From contig NZ_JAODIY010000011.1 of assembly GCF_026586665.1 (NCBI RefSeq), forward strand, positions 122,533-186,532: a stretch of DNA of 64,000 bases, read 5' to 3'. Shown here piece after piece: positions 25,728 through 34,612 of the stretch. Position numbers and translations under genes: made by a program. The DNA is from Halovenus rubra. Its GTDB lineage: Archaea; Halobacteriota; Halobacteria; Halobacteriales; Haloarculaceae. Under the pieces are notes generated by a model. It worked only from the letters and a program-made list of their open reading frames with translations, was not told the origin of the DNA and ran no database searches. Within the stretch, counting starts at the first letter, position 1. Each line of letters starts with the position of its first letter.

Positions 25728-26471
25728 ATGAAACAACTACTCTTCGACACGGACGAATCGACTGACCGCTCACGCGCACAGGTTGGTATCGGCACCCTCA
25801 TCGTGTTCATCGCGATGGTGCTTGTTGCCGCAATCGCCGCTGGTGTGCTCATCAACACTGCCGGCTTCCTGCAAACGCAAGCCGAAGACACGGGAACCGA
25901 GAGTACCTCACAGGTCGCCGACAACCTCAAAGTTATCACCGAGGTTGGCAACGTGAGCGAAGGTGACAAAATCAATTCAGTCCGGCTGGGTGTCCAGCCC
26001 GCTGCCGGTGCTGGAGATGTGAATCTCGCTCAACTCACCTTGCAGTGGGTGAGTCAAGACGAGTTCGCTAATATCATCATTGGCAACGAGAGTGGCGGGG
26101 CCGACGAGCTTGCGACAGGTGACGTTGCACCCGGCAACGTTGTTCTGGAGAACGACAATGGTACATACAACAACGGCGAGCAGTACCTCGTCGATGTCAT
26201 CAAGGCCGAAAACGAGGATGATATCGTCATGACCGACAGCTCCGACCGCTATGAGATTGTTGTTCCACTCGCCGCGGCCGCAGTTGATGCCAGTGATATA
26301 GACCAATCGAGCACAACTAGTCCTTTCGACCAGGGAACGCTCAAAGAGTTAGACGAGGGGGAGACAATTGAAGTGACTATCACGAACGAAGTTGGTGCAC
26401 AGACCGTCTCGTTCCTGCAGGTCCCTGACTCACTCTCTGGAGACTCTGCGGACTCAAACGTTAACCTCTGA
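25728..26471 (+). CDS. Archaellin 2
   Basis: 247 residues. The leader of 16 residues ([16 protein letters not shown]) is cut before AQVGIG. The N-terminal helix and residues to about 105 are nearly identical to copies 3-5. The variable stretch is about 110-205 and includes an Ala-rich piece, and the end ([20 protein letters not shown]) is conserved. Sequons are seen at NVS, NES and in the middle. GAGGTGA at 25715-25721 overlaps the previous stop and lies 6 nt before the ATG. Confidence 0.95.
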   Translation: MKQLLFDTDESTDRSRAQVGIGTLIVFIAMVLVAAIAAGVLINTAGFLQTQAEDTGTESTSQVADNLKVITEVGNVSEGDKINSVRLGVQPAAGAGDVNLAQLTLQWVSQDEFANIIIGNESGGADELATGDVAPGNVVLENDNGTYNNGEQYLVDVIKAENEDDIVMTDSSDRYEIVVPLAAAAVDASDIDQSSTTSPFDQGTLKELDEGETIEVTITNEVGAQTVSFLQVPDSLSGDSADSNVNL

Positions 26472-26482
26472 GGTGAACACAC

Positions 26483-27205
26483 ATGAAACAACTACTCTTC
26501 GACACGGACGAATCGACTGACCGCTCACGCGCACAGGTTGGTATCGGCACCCTCATCGTGTTCATCGCGATGGTGCTTGTTGCCGCAATCGCCGCCGGTG
26601 TCCTCATCAACACTGCTGGCTTCCTGCAAACACAAGCCGAGGACACGGGAACCGAGAGTACCTCACAAGTTGCCGATAATCTCAAAGTCATCACCGAGAT
26701 TGGCAACGTGAGTAGTGGAGACCAGATTAACCAGGTCCGGCTGGGTGTCCAGCCCGCCGCCGGTGCCGGTGATGTGAACCTCGCTCAACTCACCTTGCAG
26801 TGGGTGAGCGATGATGATTTCGCCAACATCATCGTTGGCAACGAGAGTGGGCAAAACAATCTTGCAACTGGTGACGTCAGGCCAGGAAATGTGGTCCTCG
26901 AAGATACTAATGGAGACTTCGGTGAGCAGTACCTCGTCGATGTTGTCAAGGCCGAAAACGAGGACGATATCGTGATGACTGATAGCTCCGACCGCTACGA
27001 GATTATCGTCCCGCTGGCCAATGAGACAGTTAGTGGTGATGAGCTAGATGGGAGTGATTCCTTCCTCGGTGAACTCAACCCGCTCGAAGAAGGTGAGAGC
27101 GTCGAAGTGACCATCACGAACGAAGTCGGTGCACAGACCGTCTCGTTCCTGCAGGTCCCCGACTCACTCTCGGGAGACTCCGAGGACTCAAACGTTAACC
27201 TCTGA
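26483..27205 (+). CDS. Archaellin 3
   Basis: 240 residues, with the same leader and N-terminal helix as copy 2. It differs mainly between residues 110 and 200, where it has NNLATGDVRPGN and an acidic GDELDGSDSFLGEL stretch. Mature protein starts at Ala17. It has sequons NVS, NES and NET. It is translated from a site like that of the other copies, 11 nt after the preceding stop. The block [15 protein letters not shown], shared by all copies, separates two variable sub-regions. Confidence 0.95.
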   Translation: MKQLLFDTDESTDRSRAQVGIGTLIVFIAMVLVAAIAAGVLINTAGFLQTQAEDTGTESTSQVADNLKVITEIGNVSSGDQINQVRLGVQPAAGAGDVNLAQLTLQWVSDDDFANIIVGNESGQNNLATGDVRPGNVVLEDTNGDFGEQYLVDVVKAENEDDIVMTDSSDRYEIIVPLANETVSGDELDGSDSFLGELNPLEEGESVEVTITNEVGAQTVSFLQVPDSLSGDSEDSNVNL

Positions 27206-27216
27206 GGTGAACACAT

Positions 27217-27951
27217 ATGAAACAACTACTCTTCGACACGGACGAATCGACTGACCGCTCACGCGCACAGGTTGGTATCGGCACCCTCATCGTGTTCATC
27301 GCGATGGTGCTTGTTGCCGCAATCGCCGCCGGTGTGCTCATCAACACTGCCGGATTCCTGCAAACACAGGCCGAGGATACTGGGACTGAGAGTACCTCAC
27401 AGGTCGCTGACAACCTCAAAGTCATCACCGAGGTTGGCAACGTGAGCGAGGGTGACAAAATCAATTCAGTCCGGCTGGGCGTCCAGCCCGCCGCCGGTGC
27501 TGGAGATGTGAATCTCGCCCAGCTCACCTTGCAGTGGGTGAGTGACAACGAGTTTGCCAATATTATCGTTGGTAACGAAAGTTCACAAAACAAGCTTGCA
27601 GCTGGCGACGTCGCACCCGGTGACATTGTCCTAGAAGACACTGATGGCACCGTGAATAGTAACGGTGAACAGTACCTCATCGACGTCATCAAAGCCGAAA
27701 ACCAGGACGATGTCGTCATGACCGACAGCTCCGACCGCTACGAGCTTGTCATCCCGTTAGCCCCAGCAGCAGCTGGCGACGCAGAACGAGACGCTACTAG
27801 TGACTTCAATCAGGGCTCGCTGGAGGCACTGGATGAGGGTGAGAGCGTCGAAGTGACTATCACGAACGAGGTCGGCGCACAGACTGTCTCGTTCCTGCAG
27901 GTTCCCGACTCACTCTCTGGGGACACCGCGGACTCAAACGTTAACCTCTGA
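27217..27951 (+). CDS. Archaellin 4
   Basis: 244 residues, same leader as copies 2 and 3. The variable region has SSQNKLAAGDVAPGD and an Ala-rich APAAAGDAERDATSDF stretch. Around residues 160-165 it has AENQDD where the other copies have AENEDD. Sequons NVS and NES are kept. The DNA of the first ~330 nt is almost the same as copy 2, which points to recent gene conversion or duplication. Confidence 0.95.
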   Translation: MKQLLFDTDESTDRSRAQVGIGTLIVFIAMVLVAAIAAGVLINTAGFLQTQAEDTGTESTSQVADNLKVITEVGNVSEGDKINSVRLGVQPAAGAGDVNLAQLTLQWVSDNEFANIIVGNESSQNKLAAGDVAPGDIVLEDTDGTVNSNGEQYLIDVIKAENQDDVVMTDSSDRYELVIPLAPAAAGDAERDATSDFNQGSLEALDEGESVEVTITNEVGAQTVSFLQVPDSLSGDTADSNVNL

Positions 27952-27962
27952 GGTGAACACAT

Positions 27963-28688
27963 ATGAGACAACTACTCTTCGACACGGACGAATCGACTGA
28001 CCGCTCACGCGCACAGGTTGGTATCGGCACCCTCATCGTGTTCATCGCGATGGTTCTGGTCGCCGCAATCGCCGCCGGTGTGCTCATCAACACTGCCGGT
28101 TTCCTGCAAACACAAGCCGAAGACACGGGAACCGAGAGTACCTCACAGGTCGCCGACAACCTCAAAGTCATCACCGAGGTTGGCAACGTGAGTGGCAGCG
28201 ACCAAATCAATTCAGTCCGGCTGGGCGTCCAGCCTGCCGCCGGTGCCGGTGATGTGAACCTCGCTCAACTCACCTTGCAGTGGGTGAGCGATGACGAGTT
28301 CGCCAATATCATCGTTGGCAACGAGAGTGGAGAAACGGGCTTGGCAGCAGGCGATGTTTCCCCCTCAAACGTTGTCCTCGGGAACGCCAGTTCACAGGAG
28401 CAGTACATTATCGATGTCATCAAAGCCGAAAACGAGGATGATATCGTCATGACCGACAGCTCCGACCGTTACGAGCTTGTTATTCCGTTAGAGCAAGCAG
28501 CGATTGAAAGCGCTGATATCGATGGCGGTACCACTGGCGACATCGATCAAGGGTCACTGGCTCCGCTTGACGAGGGAACGAGCGCTGAGGTGACCATCAC
28601 GAACGAAGTCGGTGCACAGACCGTCTCGTTCCTCCAGGTCCCTGACTCGCTTTCTGGAGACTCCGAAGGATCAACCGTCAACCTCTGA
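27963..28688 (+). CDS. Archaellin 5
   Basis: 241 residues; the leader begins MRQLLF instead of MKQLLF. The variable part holds [14 protein letters not shown] and [15 protein letters not shown]. Sequons NVS, NES and NAS are present. The C-terminal conserved end is slightly changed (SEGSTVNL). Spacer and ribosome-binding site are identical in layout to the earlier copies. Confidence 0.95.
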   Translation: MRQLLFDTDESTDRSRAQVGIGTLIVFIAMVLVAAIAAGVLINTAGFLQTQAEDTGTESTSQVADNLKVITEVGNVSGSDQINSVRLGVQPAAGAGDVNLAQLTLQWVSDDEFANIIVGNESGETGLAAGDVSPSNVVLGNASSQEQYIIDVIKAENEDDIVMTDSSDRYELVIPLEQAAIESADIDGGTTGDIDQGSLAPLDEGTSAEVTITNEVGAQTVSFLQVPDSLSGDSEGSTVNL

Positions 28689-28699
28689 GGTGAACCCGT

Positions 28700-29446
28700 A
28701 TGAATTCACTAAGTATGGACAGGCAAGACAGCGCTGAGACACGTGCACAAGTGGGTATTGGTACCCTTATTGTGTTCATTGCGATGGTGCTTGTTGCCGC
28801 AATCGCCGCCGGTGTGCTCATCAACACTGCTGGCTTCCTGCAAACGCAAGCCGAAGACACGGGAACCGAGAGTACCTCACAGGTCGCCGACAGCCTTACT
28901 GTCATCACGACGGCAGGGAACGTCAGCGAAGACGACACGATTAACGCCCTTCGGATTGGGGTGCAACCAGCCGCTGGAGCGGGTGACATCAACCTTGCTC
29001 AGTTCACCATGCAGTACGTCGCCGACGAGCAGTTTGCCAATATCGTCGTCGGCAACGAATCGACTAAACAGGCAGAAGGGGACACGAACCCGGACAGTAT
29101 CGGTCTGACCAGCCAGAACGTCGAGAACAGAGCTGAGTTCTTGGTGGATGTCATCAAGGCCGAAAACGAGGATGATATCGTCATGACCGACAGCTCCGAC
29201 CGCTACGAGATTGTCATCCCGCTCGACGATACGTTGAACAGCACGACCTACCCGGTGTACGATAAAAGTGGAAGCTCAGTGGGTGACAGCTATATCGCTG
29301 GACAGGGTGCACTCCCACCAGGCCTCGACGAAGGTGAGAGTTCAGAGATTACCATTACCACCGAAGTTGGCGCACAGGCCGTGACGTTCATCCAAGTTCC
29401 GGACTCGCTGGCCGGTGAGGATGCTGGAAATATAATTAGCGTCTGA
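28700..29446 (+). CDS. Archaellin 6 (most divergent)
   Basis: 248 residues. The leader is different ([15 protein letters not shown], cut before AQVGIG), residues 60-105 diverge from copies 1-5 (for example [23 protein letters not shown]), and the end is AGNIISV rather than SNVNL. The segment between ([25 protein letters not shown]) is again nearly the same as in the others. It may be a minor filament component such as a hook-like or terminal subunit, by analogy with divergent last copies in other archaea; this is inference. Confidence 0.94.
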   Translation: MNSLSMDRQDSAETRAQVGIGTLIVFIAMVLVAAIAAGVLINTAGFLQTQAEDTGTESTSQVADSLTVITTAGNVSEDDTINALRIGVQPAAGAGDINLAQFTMQYVADEQFANIVVGNESTKQAEGDTNPDSIGLTSQNVENRAEFLVDVIKAENEDDIVMTDSSDRYEIVIPLDDTLNSTTYPVYDKSGSSVGDSYIAGQGALPPGLDEGESSEITITTEVGAQAVTFIQVPDSLAGEDAGNIISV

Positions 29447-29464
29447 ACAGCCACTACGCGGTCT

Positions 29465-29491
29465 GTTACAGTATTTTGACGATCCTGTAAC
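29465..29491 (+). terminator. Inverted repeat after the archaellin array
   Basis: GTTACAG and CTGTAAC form a perfect 7-bp stem around a 13-nt loop containing TATTTT, starting 19 nt after the last archaellin stop. It may mark the 3' end of the archaellin mRNA or stabilise it. No long T-run follows, so termination is uncertain. Confidence 0.4.
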
Positions 29492-29654
29492 GAGGTTCTG
29501 GCTGTGGTATCAACCCATGAGTAGATATGTCTTACTTGCGTGGTCGACGAAAGGCAGTTCGCTGCTCTGTTAACAGTGTTGTACTACGGACAGATATCAC
29601 AGAGTGACCTGTGACGGAGACACGTTTTTGTCCGTTCAAAATAAACACTATGTC

Positions 29655-30413
29655 ATGGCTGATCGGTCGGGAGACGACGTCGAGAACCTCGACGACATCG
29701 ATGAGGGTCCCGCAAACGAGGGACGTATCCTCTCGCCCGAGGAACTCGACATCAGCAAAAGCGAACACGTCGAGGAGCTCGAAGAGGGGCGGTTCGTCGT
29801 CTCACCCGACGGTCCGCCGGATCCCGGACCGGCAAAGCGCGAGGAGACATCATCATCGGACTCGCGTAACAGACAGTCAGAGTCACCACGGCAAGACGAT
29901 GACCCGTCAGATTTTACACAGCAGTCAGAGACACAGCGAGGCCACAGTGAGACACAGCCACAGGGCGGTGGTCAATCACGGCGACAACCACGGAACGAAC
30001 AGCCCCAACAAGAGCCACGCTCAGCGCCGTCACAGCGACAACAATCCGAGCCACAACAAAACACTGAGCTGACACAGGAACAGGTTCACCAGTGGCTGCA
30101 GGCAAGTTTTGAGAACGGTAATTCCACGTACGGGTTCGACGTAACTGCCACCTTCGAAGGGTCGACCAGCCAGCGCCGGATGGCCTCAAACGATGTCGTG
30201 ACTATTTTTGAGAGTCTTATGCTCTGGTATGCCCAACAGGTCGACAACAATACACCTGTCGAGGAGATTCTTGGCATCCTGCTAATGGAGTCAAACGTTC
30301 CCGTCCGCTACCCGCCCGAAAGCCTCCATCAGCTTATCAAGTCATCGAATCTGACACCTGAAGATTCCATTGGCGACCTGCTCGAAGAGATTGACGACGG
30401 TGTTCAGTTCTGA
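29655..30413 (+). CDS. Conserved haloarchaeal hypothetical protein between archaellins and cheY
   Basis: 252 residues from the ATG at 29655 (an in-frame start at 29604 adds 17 unlikely residues). Residues ~1-60 are acidic. About 60-155 are a Gln/Ser/Arg/Pro-rich disordered linker with few hydrophobic residues. From about 158 a folded helical domain follows (LTQEQVHQWLQASF, VVTIFESLMLWYAQQV, VEEILGILLMESNVPVRYPP), which looks conserved. No membrane span or signal peptide is present. Position suggests a part in taxis or switch assembly. Function is unknown. Confidence 0.7.
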   Translation: MADRSGDDVENLDDIDEGPANEGRILSPEELDISKSEHVEELEEGRFVVSPDGPPDPGPAKREETSSSDSRNRQSESPRQDDDPSDFTQQSETQRGHSETQPQGGGQSRRQPRNEQPQQEPRSAPSQRQQSEPQQNTELTQEQVHQWLQASFENGNSTYGFDVTATFEGSTSQRRMASNDVVTIFESLMLWYAQQVDNNTPVEEILGILLMESNVPVRYPPESLHQLIKSSNLTPEDSIGDLLEEIDDGVQF

Positions 30414-30457
30414 GAACGAGACACGGGAGATATCAACGCCGATAATTACCGGGAAGG

Positions 30458-30466
30458 TTTTATTTA
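30458..30466 (+). promoter_or_regulatory. TATA element of cheY
   Basis: TTTATTTAC is about 33 nt before the ATG at 30496, which supports that start over the longer upstream frame and a promoter for cheY-cheC-cheD. Confidence 0.45.
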
Positions 30467-30495
30467 CGTCATCGCAGTACAATGTGGTGAGAGAC

Positions 30496-30855
30496 ATGGC
30501 AGAAGTGCTCATAGCCGACGACTCCGAATTCATGCGAAACCTCCTTCGAGAGATTCTGGAGGAAGACCATGATATCATCGACGAGGTTGAAAACGGCGTC
30601 GAGGCCGTTGAGGTCTTCAAAGAACAGCAACCTGACCTAGTTATGATGGATATTGTGATGCCGATACGGGACGGCATCGAAGCAACCGACGAAATTAAAA
30701 ACGAGTTCCCAAACTCGAATGTCATCATGTGTACTAGCGTTGGTCAGGAAGAAAAAATGAAAGAGGCGGTCAAAGCGGGGGCTGACGGGTATATCACGAA
30801 ACCGTTCCAGAAACCGAGCGTGATAGAGGCAATCAAAGACGTCGTGCCCTCATAG
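30496..30855 (+). CDS. cheY: Chemotaxis response regulator CheY
   Basis: 119 residues, a single receiver domain. Asp8-Asp9 form the acidic pocket, Asp52 in LVMMDIVMP is the phospho-acceptor, CTS the Thr/Ser switch and ITKPF the conserved Lys. In archaea phospho-CheY acts on the ArlCDE switch through CheF adaptors. The 42-codon upstream extension of the frame is not CheY-like. It leads cheY-cheC-cheD with 2-nt gaps. Confidence 0.96.
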   Translation: MAEVLIADDSEFMRNLLREILEEDHDIIDEVENGVEAVEVFKEQQPDLVMMDIVMPIRDGIEATDEIKNEFPNSNVIMCTSVGQEEKMKEAVKAGADGYITKPFQKPSVIEAIKDVVPS

Positions 30856-30857
30856 CA

Positions 30858-32075
30858 ATGAAGATCGACGTTCAATCGCTCGACACATTCAATAAACTTG
30901 CACACGAGGGGGCGGAGGAAGCAACACGCTCGATGACCCAGATGACGGGTATCGAAGCAACAGTCGAAGTGACGAAAATCTCACTTGTCGATAGAGAGGA
31001 CCTCGGAGAGGAGTTTGGAAGAGAAACCGAGTTTGTCGGTGTCCAGTTCGGGTTCGAAGGTGCGCTTACTGGCAAGACAGTGCTCATCTTCGAACGAGAA
31101 CGGAGTTCCGAAATCGTCGAGGCGCTCGTTCCGGGCGGGAACGCAGACGAATCGATGGCCCAAAGCAGTGTCGAGGAGATCGGCAATATCATGATGAGTG
31201 GGTTCATCGACGGCTGGGCCGAGTATCTGGGGACCACCATCGACCACTCGCCGCCAACGTACATCGAACGGACAGGGAAAGACATCCTGCCGGGAAGTCC
31301 CGACACAAACGAACGCGACCAGGTGTTCGTCTTCAGCAGTGAGATACAGTGGGAAGGAGAGAATGTCTCCTTCTATATATACATGGTGCCGGAGTACGAG
31401 CCGTTGACGAAGCTGATGTCCGAGCATCGGGACGAAGAGGCCGATGCGATTCCTGTTGAGAAACTCGCTGCGTTTAATCAGATGACCCGCGAGGGGACAC
31501 AGCGTGCGGCCGAAAACGTCGAGATGATGTCAGGCATCGAGACGGAGGCAGAGGTCTCACAGATATCATTTGCACCGATTGAGGACGTGCCAAAACAGTT
31601 CGGCGAGGAAACTTACGTGGGGACTGCAGTAGAGTTTACCGGCATCCCAAGTGGGTTTTTACTCGTGCTCTTCGACGAGCAGTCAGCAATAACCGTTGCT
31701 GAGGGGCTGATGCCGATGGAGATGGAAAGTAGTGAGCTAACAGACAAGCACAAAGCTGCAATCGAGGAACTCGGTAACATCATGACAAGTGGGTTCGTCG
31801 ACGGCTGGGCCAACGTCCTACAGCGGTCGGTTGAGCACACACCGCCTCGGTTAGTCCATGACATGGGGCAAGCAATCCTCGATCCACTCGCAGCACAACT
31901 GGGGCAACATCAGCGTCACGCGTTTATGATCGATTCAAAGATGAAAACCGAGGATCTAGAGTTCGAAAGCAAGATTCACGCACTTCCGAACGAGCAGGAA
32001 CTCCGTGAGACGCTGGATGACCTTGACCTTGACAGGGCAGATCAGACCGAGGCCAATGTTGACCAACTCTTCTAA
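30858..32075 (+). CDS. cheC: CheC-CheC tandem phosphatase-like protein
   Basis: 405 residues with two CheC domains. The first active-site signature is EEIGNIMMSGFIDGWAEYLG (about 97-116) and the second EELGNIMTSGFVDGWANVLQ (about 298-317); both keep the Glu and Asn that characterise the CheC/FliY/CheX CheY-phosphatases. Each domain begins with a similar helix (FNKLAHEGAEEATRSM and FNQMTREGTQRAAENV), so it is an internal duplication. The protein would dephosphorylate CheY-P and bind CheD. A double-domain CheC of about this length is known in Halobacterium. Confidence 0.93.
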   Translation: MKIDVQSLDTFNKLAHEGAEEATRSMTQMTGIEATVEVTKISLVDREDLGEEFGRETEFVGVQFGFEGALTGKTVLIFERERSSEIVEALVPGGNADESMAQSSVEEIGNIMMSGFIDGWAEYLGTTIDHSPPTYIERTGKDILPGSPDTNERDQVFVFSSEIQWEGENVSFYIYMVPEYEPLTKLMSEHRDEEADAIPVEKLAAFNQMTREGTQRAAENVEMMSGIETEAEVSQISFAPIEDVPKQFGEETYVGTAVEFTGIPSGFLLVLFDEQSAITVAEGLMPMEMESSELTDKHKAAIEELGNIMTSGFVDGWANVLQRSVEHTPPRLVHDMGQAILDPLAAQLGQHQRHAFMIDSKMKTEDLEFESKIHALPNEQELRETLDDLDLDRADQTEANVDQLF

Positions 32076-32077
32076 GC

Positions 32078-32599
32078 ATGAAGGTCTATGATGGGAGTGA
32101 GACAGACAGCTCACAGGAAGAAGAGCCAGAGCGTGTTAAGGTCGGTATCGCCGAGTACGAGGTGACAACCGACAGTGCAACGCTGACCACTAGTGGGCTT
32201 GGCTCGTGTGTCGGCGTTGGCCTCTACGATACGAAAACCGGAGCAGCCGGGCTCGTTCACGTGATGCTCCCAGTCGCCGAAGAGATGGACGACGGAAAGC
32301 CAGCGAAGTTTGCAGATACAGGAACGGAGCTCCTGATAGAAGAACTCGAAGCGACTGGGTCACGCAGGCGAGACCTTGTGGCGAAAATCGCTGGCGGCAG
32401 CGATATGCTCGACTTCTCTGAAGGTGGCTCCGGTATTGGCGACCGGAATATCGACAAAGTAAAAGAAACTCTCGAAGGCTACAATATTTCGCTCGTCGGC
32501 GAAGATGTTGGCGGCGACCACGGACGCTCAGTCCAACTCAAATCCGTGGATGGGGATTTTCTCGTCAAAAGTGCAAACCGAGACGATAGGACACTGTGA
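32078..32599 (+). CDS. cheD: Chemoreceptor glutamine deamidase CheD
   Basis: 173 residues. The catalytic Cys sits in GLGSCVGVGLYD and the His in GLVHVMLP, with the conserved Thr upstream (TTSG), matching the CheD Cys-His-Thr triad. It deamidates transducer glutamines and is a partner of CheC. It begins 2 nt after cheC. The N-terminal ~20 residues are an acidic extension. The che triplet is followed by a 255-nt A/T-rich interval and then the arl genes. Confidence 0.93.
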   Translation: MKVYDGSETDSSQEEEPERVKVGIAEYEVTTDSATLTTSGLGSCVGVGLYDTKTGAAGLVHVMLPVAEEMDDGKPAKFADTGTELLIEELEATGSRRRDLVAKIAGGSDMLDFSEGGSGIGDRNIDKVKETLEGYNISLVGEDVGGDHGRSVQLKSVDGDFLVKSANRDDRTL

Positions 32600-32854
32600 T
32601 AACGGATCTCTTCGGAGAAACGCTCCAATGACAAAAAGAGCTGGTGCGCTCCCGTCAGACAGCCGGCAGACTCAATTTCAGTAATTGATAGATAGTTACC
32701 TTCTCTCGACAGACTGGCAGAGAAACTAACGTCAGACGCATTTTCCAGAGAATATAGGTTGAATTTACATATAAATATAGAAAAAATGTATTTATTATCA
32801 GTTATGATATGTGAAACAATACATTCAAGGGCATGAGAGCGGATCTTATATGTA
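32600..32854 (+). promoter_or_regulatory. Interval before the arl operon
   Basis: 255 nt without a gene. The right half is A/T-rich (TATAAATATA near 32770-32779 and GTATTTATTA near 32787-32796) and most likely carries the arlCDE operon promoter. The distance to the ATG at 32855 then implies a leader of several tens of nt. No clear operator is seen. Confidence 0.45.
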
Positions 32855-34612
32855 ATGAGTAGCTTCGTGTCTGCGTTGTTGCTACAGGCTGCTGTGCCCG
32901 ATGCTGCAACAATGACCGTAGTGTTTGTGCTTCTTTCTGGTGGGCTTGCTGGGATGAGTATCCGTAACATGTTCGAGTCGATCATGTCTGAAGAGGAGGA
33001 AGGGGATGCCGGTGACTTATCACAGGGAGACGACGGTGGCGACGGGCTTGGGGGTGGCGGTGGACTGGATGGTGGTGACGACCTCGGTGGCGGTCTGATG
33101 GACGACGAAGGGGGTGACGATGACGAAAACCTCGATGGCCTTGGTGGGCTCGAAGACGACGACCTCGGCGGGCTTGACGATGACGGATTCGACGATATGG
33201 GTGGTGGTAGCGGCGGCGGTGGTGGCGGAAATGTTGACGAGCTTGAGCATCGCCTCGACGAGCTCGAAAACGAAGTTGGCAGCCTCTCATCAACAGTCAA
33301 CACTGTCCGAAACGAGAACGAGCAAATCTCGGAAACTGTCGGGGAGGTCGAAGAAAACGTCCGAAAACTGCTTGATATTTACGAGATGGTGACTCGTGGT
33401 GTCAACCCGTTTGCCGACGATATCGACGCGGGAATGGGTGGTGGCGGTGGTGGCATGGGTGATGGTTCGTTCGGTCTGTTCGACGACGGAGAAGAAGAAG
33501 AGGGAAGTGATGTTGACGATGATATCGCGGAAGCCGAGGCAGAGGGCTTTTTCGATGATGACCTCATCGAAGAAGATGACGGGATGGAGATGGACACCGG
33601 AGGCGGTGACATGCTCGGCGAGAGTGACAGTACCAGCGCCGACGAGAGTGCCGACGCGTTTCAGGAAAGTTTCGAGGACGACTTCGATGAGGAAGATTTC
33701 GACATGAGCGATTCGGCAGCTGATGCTGACTTTGGCGATGAGTCAGCCCAAGAGTCGGATGACGGCGGCGACGGTGGGGGCGGCTCCTCGTTCGAGGACC
33801 TAAAGGAGGAATACGACTCGGGCGATGCCGAGTGGGCCGAAGAGGAAGAAGGCGACGCCATGGACGACGCCTTCGGCGAGAGTGAGGGCGTGGATGATTC
33901 CCTCGATGAGAGTGTAGAGATGGACGAGTCGTTCGAAGACGAGAGCGGAGGTGACGACGAGTTCGGTGACGATGAACTGTTCGACGATGTCATCGAAGAG
34001 GACAAATCCGACACCGAAGAGGAACCCGAGACCACAAAAGACAGCGAAGCGGAGGTGACGACTGAAGTCGAGTCAACAACCGAGCCGACGACCGAACAGC
34101 CTGTCGAAGAGCCAGAGTCTGCGCCAGAATCGGCTCAAGAGCCAACGACGACCGGAGAGACAGAGCCGACAACGACCGAGGAGACAGATTCCACGACGAC
34201 CAAACAGACGGCGTCAGAGACAACCGAGCAGGCTGTCGAGGAGCCAGTGACTGACAATACCGGAACAGAGACGAGCAGTTCAGACGATGGAAAACCGTAC
34301 CTATCGACGGTTCCTGATGGTTTCGCTTCTGAACTTATCGTTGTGGAGTGGCTCGAATTTCTCGTCGACGAGGCGGGTGTTCGTGGCACCGCAAAAGCAA
34401 TCGATTACTACGAGAGTATCGACTGGGTAGATGAGCAAGTCGCCGAAGACCTGCAGTCTTATCTCAGAGGGTTTGACAGCACGGGTTCCGGTTCGCTAAC
34501 AATTGACCACCACACGCAGAGTCTGGAATACATCGGCCAGCTAAACGGCGACGGCGTGGCCGCTACATACGGACTCGGGCACGGGGGTGGAAGCAATGGG
34601 CTTCAGCGTTAG
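32855..34612 (+). CDS. arlCDE: Archaellum switch protein, single-chain ArlCDE
   Basis: 585 residues. A hydrophobic segment (about 17-36, TMTVVFVLLSGGLAG) begins the protein. Then comes an Asp/Gly-rich stretch, a coiled coil (about 128-175, VDELEHRLDELENEVGSL) ending in the FlaC-type motif KLLDIYEMVTRGVNPFADD, about 170 residues of Asp/Glu/Gly/Ser-rich sequence, and a Thr/Glu-rich repeat. The C-terminal FlaD/E domain (about 485-585, VPDGFASELIVVEWLEFLVDEAG) completes it. These proteins form the cytoplasmic switch that receives CheY-P via CheF. The C and D/E parts, separate in many archaea, are in one chain here. Confidence 0.9.
   Translation: MSSFVSALLLQAAVPDAATMTVVFVLLSGGLAGMSIRNMFESIMSEEEEGDAGDLSQGDDGGDGLGGGGGLDGGDDLGGGLMDDEGGDDDENLDGLGGLEDDDLGGLDDDGFDDMGGGSGGGGGGNVDELEHRLDELENEVGSLSSTVNTVRNENEQISETVGEVEENVRKLLDIYEMVTRGVNPFADDIDAGMGGGGGGMGDGSFGLFDDGEEEEGSDVDDDIAEAEAEGFFDDDLIEEDDGMEMDTGGGDMLGESDSTSADESADAFQESFEDDFDEEDFDMSDSAADADFGDESAQESDDGGDGGGGSSFEDLKEEYDSGDAEWAEEEEGDAMDDAFGESEGVDDSLDESVEMDESFEDESGGDDEFGDDELFDDVIEEDKSDTEEEPETTKDSEAEVTTEVESTTEPTTEQPVEEPESAPESAQEPTTTGETEPTTTEETDSTTTKQTASETTEQAVEEPVTDNTGTETSSSDDGKPYLSTVPDGFASELIVVEWLEFLVDEAGVRGTAKAIDYYESIDWVDEQVAEDLQSYLRGFDSTGSGSLTIDHHTQSLEYIGQLNGDGVAATYGLGHGGGSNGLQR

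Larger units (their letters stand above)
24991..29446 (+). repeat. Tandem array of six archaellin genes
   Basis: Six archaellin reading frames follow each other with a unit length of 734-755 nt. Every junction has exactly 11 nt between stop and ATG, and the stop codon is merged with a ribosome-binding site (TGAGGTGA). Copies 2-5 share nearly identical 5' halves and 3' ends at the DNA level with a variable middle; copy 1 differs at its leader peptide and copy 6 is the most divergent. Confidence 0.9.

Noticed and set aside
24991-29446. Possible CRISPR or other short-repeat array, suggested by regular repetition
   Set aside because: The repeats are whole archaellin genes of 734-755 nt with coding conservation; no short direct repeats with unique spacers were found here or elsewhere in the window.
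30342-30728. Minus-strand frame opposite cheY
   Set aside because: Antisense to a receiver domain with all key residues present; Ser/Arg-rich and without motifs.
32479-33303. 274-residue Pro/Ser-rich frame on the minus strand
   Set aside because: It is the complement of the Asp/Gly-rich low-complexity part of arlCDE and of the cheD end; such repeats give artificial open frames.
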